Assembly (NCBI RefSeq): GCF_900590755.1
Contig: NZ_UUOC01000052.1
Span: forward strand, 678,947-742,946
Origin: Pseudomonas viridiflava
GTDB lineage: Bacteria > Pseudomonadota > Gammaproteobacteria > Pseudomonadales > Pseudomonadaceae
Length of the DNA: 64,000 bases
Direction: 5' to 3'
Numbering within the stretch: position 1 is the first letter of the stretch; each line of letters begins with the position of its first letter. The position numbers were made by a program, and so were the translations under genes. The notes under the pieces are model-generated. The model had not been told where the DNA came from and searched no databases. It saw nothing but the letters and a program-made list of their open reading frames with translations. Shown here piece after piece: positions 59,826 through 64,000 of this stretch.

Positions 59826-60893
59826 ATGACTGCCTTGAAGAACGACCGTTTCCTTCGTGCCCTGCTCAAGCAACCCGTGGATGTCACGCCCGTCTGGATG
59901 ATGCGCCAGGCCGGTCGCTACCTGCCGGAATACCGCGCCAGCCGCGCCAAGGCCGGGGACTTCATGAGCCTGTGCATGAACCCGGAGTTCGCCTGCGAAG
60001 TCACCTTGCAGCCCCTTGATCGTTTTCCACACCTGGACGCGGCCATCCTGTTCTCCGACATCCTGACTATCCCGGATGCCATGGGCCTGGGTTTGTACTT
60101 CGAGACCGGCGAAGGTCCGCGCTTCAAGAAAACCGTCAACACCCTGGCCGATATCGAAGCCTTGCCGGTTCTTGATGCGCAAAAAGACCTGGGCTATGTG
60201 ATGGACGCCGTCAGCACCATCCGCCGTGAACTCAATGGCCGCGTACCGCTGATTGGTTTCTCCGGTAGCCCTTGGACCCTGGCGACATATATGGTCGAAG
60301 GCGGCTCCTCGAAAGACCACCGCAAGTCCAAAGCCATGCTCTACGAAAACCCGCAAGCCATGCACCTGTTGCTGGACAAGCTGGCCGACTCGGTCATCGC
60401 TTACCTCAATGGCCAGATCATGGCCGGCGCGCAGGCCGTGCAGATTTTCGACAGCTGGGGCGGCAGTCTTTCCGATGCGGCGTATCAGGAATTCTCCCTG
60501 GCCTACATGCAGAAAATCGTCAACGGCCTGATTCGCGAAAACGACGGTCGCAAGGTGCCGGTGATTCTGTTCACCAAAGGTGGCGGTTTGTGGCTGGAAA
60601 GCATGGCTGAGACCGGCGTTGACGCACTGGGCCTGGACTGGACCACCAACATCGGAGACGCCCGCCGTCGTGTCGGCAGCAAGGTCGCGCTGCAAGGCAA
60701 CATGGACCCGTCCGTGCTGTACGCCAGCCCGCAAGCGATCCGCGCCGAAGTATCACGCATCCTTGCCAGCTACGGCAGCGGCGACGGCCACGTCTTCAAC
60801 CTCGGCCACGGCATCACCCCTGAAGTCGACCCGGCCCACGCCGGCGCGTTCATCGAAGCGGTGCACGAGCTTTCGGCGAAGTATCACGGGTAA
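59826..60893 (+). CDS. hemE: Uroporphyrinogen decarboxylase
   Basis: A 355-residue haem-pathway enzyme that removes the four acetate carboxyls of uroporphyrinogen III. N-terminal signature PVWMMRQAGRYLPEYRASRA, ILFSDILTIPDAMGLGL with the catalytic Asp, IGFSGSPWTLATYMVEGGSS and FNLGHGITPEVDPAHAGAFI are all diagnostic. Length is typical. A strong terminator lies 45 bp upstream, so its promoter must be very close or overlap that hairpin. Confidence 0.96.
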   Translation: MTALKNDRFLRALLKQPVDVTPVWMMRQAGRYLPEYRASRAKAGDFMSLCMNPEFACEVTLQPLDRFPHLDAAILFSDILTIPDAMGLGLYFETGEGPRFKKTVNTLADIEALPVLDAQKDLGYVMDAVSTIRRELNGRVPLIGFSGSPWTLATYMVEGGSSKDHRKSKAMLYENPQAMHLLLDKLADSVIAYLNGQIMAGAQAVQIFDSWGGSLSDAAYQEFSLAYMQKIVNGLIRENDGRKVPVILFTKGGGLWLESMAETGVDALGLDWTTNIGDARRRVGSKVALQGNMDPSVLYASPQAIRAEVSRILASYGSGDGHVFNLGHGITPEVDPAHAGAFIEAVHELSAKYHG

Positions 60894-60904
60894 AGCACGC
60901 GACC

Positions 60905-60977
60905 CCTGTAGGAGCTGCCGAAGGCTGCGAAGAGTGAAATTGACACACCGCTTCGCAGCCTTCGGCAGCTCCTACAG
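60905..60977. repeat. REPIN-type inverted repeat, family A
   Basis: A 73-bp family A unit in the 90-bp gap between convergent hemE and the MFS gene: a likely shared transcript end. Confidence 0.85.
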
Positions 60978-60983
60978 GGAGTT

Positions 60984-62258
60984 TTAAACCTGAGCAGCCA
61001 CCTGCAACGGCGGCAACTTCTTCAGCCTCAACGCCACCGCCAGAGCGATCAACAGCAGCGCGCCGATGAACAAGCCGATGCCGTTCCAGCCTGCGTAATG
61101 CCAGCACACCCCGCCAGCCGTTCCCGCCACGCTTGAACCCGCGTAATAACTGAACAGGTACAACGACGACGCCTGGCCTTTGGCCTTGAGCGCGCGGCGG
61201 CCGATCCAGCTGCTGGCCACTGAATGCGCGCCGAAGAAGCCAAAGGTAAACAGCAGCACGCCGACGATCACCAAAGCCAGTGGCTCGAACATGGTCAGGG
61301 CGATGCCCACCAGCATCAGCACAATGACCGCCCACAAGACATTGCGACGGCCCAGTCGGTCGGCCAGCGAACCGATCTTCGCCGAGCTATAGATGCCTGA
61401 CAGATACACCACAGAAAACAGCCCGACCAGCGCCTGGCTCAAGTGATAAGGCTCGGCCAGCAAGCGATAGCCGATGTAGTTGAACAACGTCACGAAGCTG
61501 CCCATCAGCAGAAAAGCTTCGAGGAACAGCAACGGCAGGCCTGCGTCGCGGAACTGCATGACAAAGCCATCGATCAGGCTGCGCGGTTGCAGTGAGCGCG
61601 CCCGGAAGTTGCGCGATTGCGGAAGGATCTTCCAGAACACACCCGCCGCGATCAGCGCCAGAACCCCCACCACTCCCAGCGCCACATGCCAACTGACGTA
61701 GTCGATCAAGACCCCGGTGATCACTCGCCCGCTCATCCCGCCAATGGCGTTGCCCCCGATATACAAGCCCATCGCCAGGCCAATGTGGTTCGGGTGAATC
61801 TCTTCGCTGAGGTAAGTCATGGCTACCGCCGCCAGGCCACTGAGCGAAAGCCCTACCAGTGCGCGAGTCACCAGCACACCTTCCCAAGTGGGCATCAGGG
61901 CGCTGGCGAGGGTGAAGATAGCCGCACAGAAAAGTGCCAGGACCATCACCGGCTTGCGCCCCAGTCGGTCGGAGATCGGCCCGGTGATCAGCAAGCCGAT
62001 GGCGAGCATCGCGGTGGAAACCGAAAGAATCAGACTGCTCTGCGCCGCATTGATCGAGAATTCCCGGGACAGCACCGGCATCATTGGCTGCACGCAATAC
62101 AACAAGGCAAATGTCGCGAAGCCACCGGAAAACAGCGCCAGTACCGTGCGCATGAACATCGGCGTGTCTTTTTCGATATAGGTGTCGCCCAGCGGGATGG
62201 CCGCTTCGATCAGAGTCGATGAGGTTTCAGGGGCAGGCGAAGCGACAGCAGGGTTCAA
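60984..62258 (-). CDS. Major facilitator superfamily transporter (YnfM-like exporter type)
   Basis: A 424-residue protein with about twelve membrane helices and the MFS motif between helices 2 and 3 (GPISDRLGRKPVMVLALFC). A second copy lies between helices 8 and 9 (GSLADRLGRRNVLWAVIVL). The layout and the DHA1-like RSLIDGFVMQFRDAGLPLLF loop resemble the YnfM group (arabinose/drug-type exporters). Substrate unknown. The start is taken as TTG at 62258, with GAGG 7 nt upstream; an in-frame ATG further back at 62327 has no site. Divergent from a LysR regulator, which probably controls it. Confidence 0.85.
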   Translation of the reverse strand: MNPAVASPAPETSSTLIEAAIPLGDTYIEKDTPMFMRTVLALFSGGFATFALLYCVQPMMPVLSREFSINAAQSSLILSVSTAMLAIGLLITGPISDRLGRKPVMVLALFCAAIFTLASALMPTWEGVLVTRALVGLSLSGLAAVAMTYLSEEIHPNHIGLAMGLYIGGNAIGGMSGRVITGVLIDYVSWHVALGVVGVLALIAAGVFWKILPQSRNFRARSLQPRSLIDGFVMQFRDAGLPLLFLEAFLLMGSFVTLFNYIGYRLLAEPYHLSQALVGLFSVVYLSGIYSSAKIGSLADRLGRRNVLWAVIVLMLVGIALTMFEPLALVIVGVLLFTFGFFGAHSVASSWIGRRALKAKGQASSLYLFSYYAGSSVAGTAGGVCWHYAGWNGIGLFIGALLLIALAVALRLKKLPPLQVAAQV

Positions 62259-62338
62259 GATAGACCTCGGGAAGCGTTTGAGCAGGCGATGAAGAAAAGG
62301 ATATAGCCCGCTAATCATTCTTTCCAATATATTGTTCG

Positions 62339-62353
62339 ACCTGTTTGATAGGT
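62339..62353. promoter_or_regulatory. Candidate LysR-type operator between the MFS and LysR genes
   Basis: ACCT-GTTTGAT-AGGT, an interrupted dyad in the AT-rich 117-bp gap between the divergent genes. It resembles the T-N11-A type of LysR site only loosely (interrupted dyad of the right size). Suggestive only. Confidence 0.35.
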
Positions 62354-62375
62354 TAGACGTCTTAATGGGAGGGAT

Positions 62376-63266
62376 ATGGAACTACGTCATCTGCGCTACT
62401 TCATTGCGGTCGCCGAAGAACTGCATTTTGGACGCGCCGCTCAGTTGCTGGGTATCTCGCAACCGCCATTGAGCCAGCAGATTCAGGCGCTGGAGCAGGA
62501 GCTGGGCGCGCGTTTGTTTGAGCGCACCAATCGTCGGGTGGCCTTGAGCGAAGCGGGGCGGCTGTTTCTCGATGAAGCGCGGTTGGTGCTGGCGCAGGTC
62601 GATAAAGCGTCGGATGTCGCCCGTCGTGCGCAATTGGGTGAGCTGGGCGAGCTGAAGATTGGCTTCACCACCTCCGCGCCCTTCACCTCAAGTATTCCTC
62701 AGGCGATCTTTGCGTTTCGGCAAAAATTCCCCGCCGTGCATCTGGCCCTGCATGAAATGACCAGTAAGGAAGTGGCGGCAGGGCTGGAGGATGAATCGAT
62801 CCAGGTCGGCATCATGCGCCCGCTGGCATTGCCTGATTCGCTGCTGGTTGTCGAACTGCTGCGTGAGCCGCTGGTAGCGATCATCAACGCTGATCACCCG
62901 CTGGCGCAGGGCAGTGAGCAGGGCTTGTACCTGTCAGAGCTGGCGGCCGAGCCGTTCGTATTCTTCCCACGCACATACGGCAGCGGGTTGTATGCACAGT
63001 TGATGGATCTGGCGCGAGCGGCAGGATTCAGCCCGTTGATGACCCAGGAAGCGGGTGAAGCCATGACCATCATCGGCCTGGTTGCGGCGGGGCTTGGGGT
63101 CACGGTGTTACCCGCTTCCTATCGCCGCATGCGCATCGACGGCGTGGTTTACCGAAACCTGCTCGACCCCGACGCCACCAGCGCGGTGTGGCTGGTGCAA
63201 CGCAAAGACCAGCAGTCGCCCATGGCCAGAGCGTTTGTGGAATTGGTGACGCAGCGGGCGGGGTAG
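62376..63266 (+). CDS. LysR-family transcriptional regulator
   Basis: A 296-residue regulator. The N-terminal winged helix-turn-helix reads MELRHLRYFIAVAEELHFGR, AAQLLGISQPPLSQQIQALE and ELGARLFERTNRRVALSEAG. A linker helix and the effector-binding domain (LKIGFTTSAPFTSSIPQAIF; AGLGVTVLPASYRRM) follow. Divergent transcription from the MFS exporter at 60984 suggests it controls that gene and senses its substrate. Confidence 0.93.
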   Translation: MELRHLRYFIAVAEELHFGRAAQLLGISQPPLSQQIQALEQELGARLFERTNRRVALSEAGRLFLDEARLVLAQVDKASDVARRAQLGELGELKIGFTTSAPFTSSIPQAIFAFRQKFPAVHLALHEMTSKEVAAGLEDESIQVGIMRPLALPDSLLVVELLREPLVAIINADHPLAQGSEQGLYLSELAAEPFVFFPRTYGSGLYAQLMDLARAAGFSPLMTQEAGEAMTIIGLVAAGLGVTVLPASYRRMRIDGVVYRNLLDPDATSAVWLVQRKDQQSPMARAFVELVTQRAG

Positions 63267-63288
63267 TGCGCTGATGATTAACGCGGTC

Positions 63289-64000
63289 CTGTAGGAGCGC
63301 ACGAGCACCGCGAGGCCGCGATGGCGGTCTGTCTGACACACCAGCCATCGCTGGCCTCGTAACCTCGGTGAGCTCCTACAGGTCCTGCGCGAAATTCAGG
63401 CACGCCGCCGTCCTGTAGGAGCAATCGGAGGTTACGACGGTCGCGATGGCGGTGTGTCAGGCACACCGCCATTCGCAGCCTTCGGCAGCTCCTACAGGTG
63501 CTGCGTTCTTTCAGGCACTGCGCCGTCCTGTAGGAGCAATCGGAGGTTACGACGGTCGCGAAAGCGGTGTGTCTGACACTCCGCCATTCGCAGCCTTCGG
63601 CAGCTCCTACAGGCGATGTGTTTCTTCAGGTACACAGCAAATCTGTAGGAGCGCACGAGCACCGCGAGGCCGCGATGGCGTTCTGTCTGACACACCGCCA
63701 TCGCTGGCCTCGTAACCTCGGTTGCTCCTACAGGTCCTGCGCGAAATTCAGGCACGCCGCCGTCCTGTAGGAGCAATCGGAGGTTACGACGGTCGCGAAA
63801 GCGGTGTGTCAGGCACACCGCCATTCGCAGCCTTCGGCAGCTCCTACAGGTCCTGCGCGAAATTCAGGCACGCCGCCGTCCTGTAGGAGCAATCGGAGGT
63901 TACGACGGTCGCGAAAGCGGTGTGTCTGACACTCCGCCATTCGCAGCCTTCGGCAGCTCCTACAGGCGATGTGTTTCTTCAGGTACACAGCAAATCTGTA
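63289..64000. repeat. Tandem array of REPIN-like units with mixed arms, continuing beyond the window
   Basis: Units begin (CTGTAGGAGC) at 63289, 63413, 63528, 63643, 63765, 63881 and 63996, spaced 115-124 bp. Two (63289, 63643) are family F, with left arm ACGAGCACCGCGAGG and right arm CCTCGTAACCTCGG. Four (63413, 63528, 63765, 63881) join a left arm AATCGGAGGTTACGACGGTC to the family A right arm TTCGCAGCCTTCGGCAGCTC, so their arms match only at the ends. Linkers such as GAAATTCAGGCACGCCGCCG are also repeated. The 63267-64000 stretch holds no credible gene. Confidence 0.85.

Noticed and set aside
63289..64000. Possible CRISPR array
   Set aside because: The repeated part is about 85 bp with dyad arms, the intervals are themselves repeated and not unique, and no cas gene is present. 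It is a REPIN-like tandem array.

Overview
The window is a stretch of a Pseudomonas chromosome, most likely from the P. fluorescens / P. syringae side of the genus. The evidence is the gene content and order: bioF-H-C-D, ubiEJB-hisIE-tatABC-rsmE, phaC1-Z-C2-D facing phaI-F, hslVU-ftsN-argS-priA, pilMNOPQ-aroKB-damX-gltBD-hemE. A second line of evidence is the dense scatter of REP/REPIN-type inverted repeats of several sequence families between genes. Most genes are core housekeeping, closely packed and intact. No tRNA or rRNA gene, insertion sequence, prophage or CRISPR array was seen.

Layout. 1-2579 is the end of the biotin operon (bioF partial, bioH, bioC, bioD). 2849-8975 holds a small rod/hook-like protein, two paralogous acyl-CoA dehydrogenases, and a membrane GGDEF protein between them. 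The first dehydrogenase has a sigma70 promoter with a PsrA-type operator. 8976-9185 carries a Gac/Rsm regulatory RNA (RsmY type) with a perfect GacA upstream box, followed by a small YqaE/PMP3 membrane peptide. 9596-13681 (minus) are two HBM-type chemoreceptors. 13841-20006 (minus) is one long operon ubiE-ubiJ-ubiB-hisI-hisE-tatA-tatB-tatC-rsmE (quinone synthesis, histidine synthesis, Tat export, rRNA methylation). 20150-27433 is the medium-chain polyhydroxyalkanoate locus: phaI-phaF on plus, converging on phaC1-phaZ-phaC2-phaD on minus. 27781-35502 (minus) is a DUF971 protein, hslVU protease, ftsN, argS and priA. 35669-38406 (plus) is rpmE, a secreted SNase-like nuclease and maeB. 39017-41476 (minus) is the class A penicillin-binding protein ponA. 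It is divergent from the type IV pilus assembly operon pilMNOPQ, which runs on into aroK, aroB, damX, gltB, gltD and finally hemE. 60984-63266 is a divergent MFS transporter / LysR pair.

Accessory content is slight and concentrated in a few places. The main one is a 928-residue protein at 56708-59494 that interrupts the otherwise conserved gltD-hemE neighbourhood. It resembles the large Pseudomonas toxin-like (DUF6543 / dermonecrotic-toxin-like) proteins and ends in a separate small domain of unknown activity. The others are repeat structures: a 165-bp tandem triplication downstream of maeB (38531-39016), and a tandem array of about 115-bp units with mixed REP arms running off the right edge (63289-64000).

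Functionally, the fatty-acid degradation genes (acyl-CoA dehydrogenases) and the mcl-PHA locus are linked, because PHA monomers come from fatty-acid intermediates. The rsmY-type RNA, the GGDEF protein, the chemoreceptors and the pilus genes are the regulatory and behavioural side of the region. All homology statements rest on reading motifs, length and gene order by eye; no database search was run.
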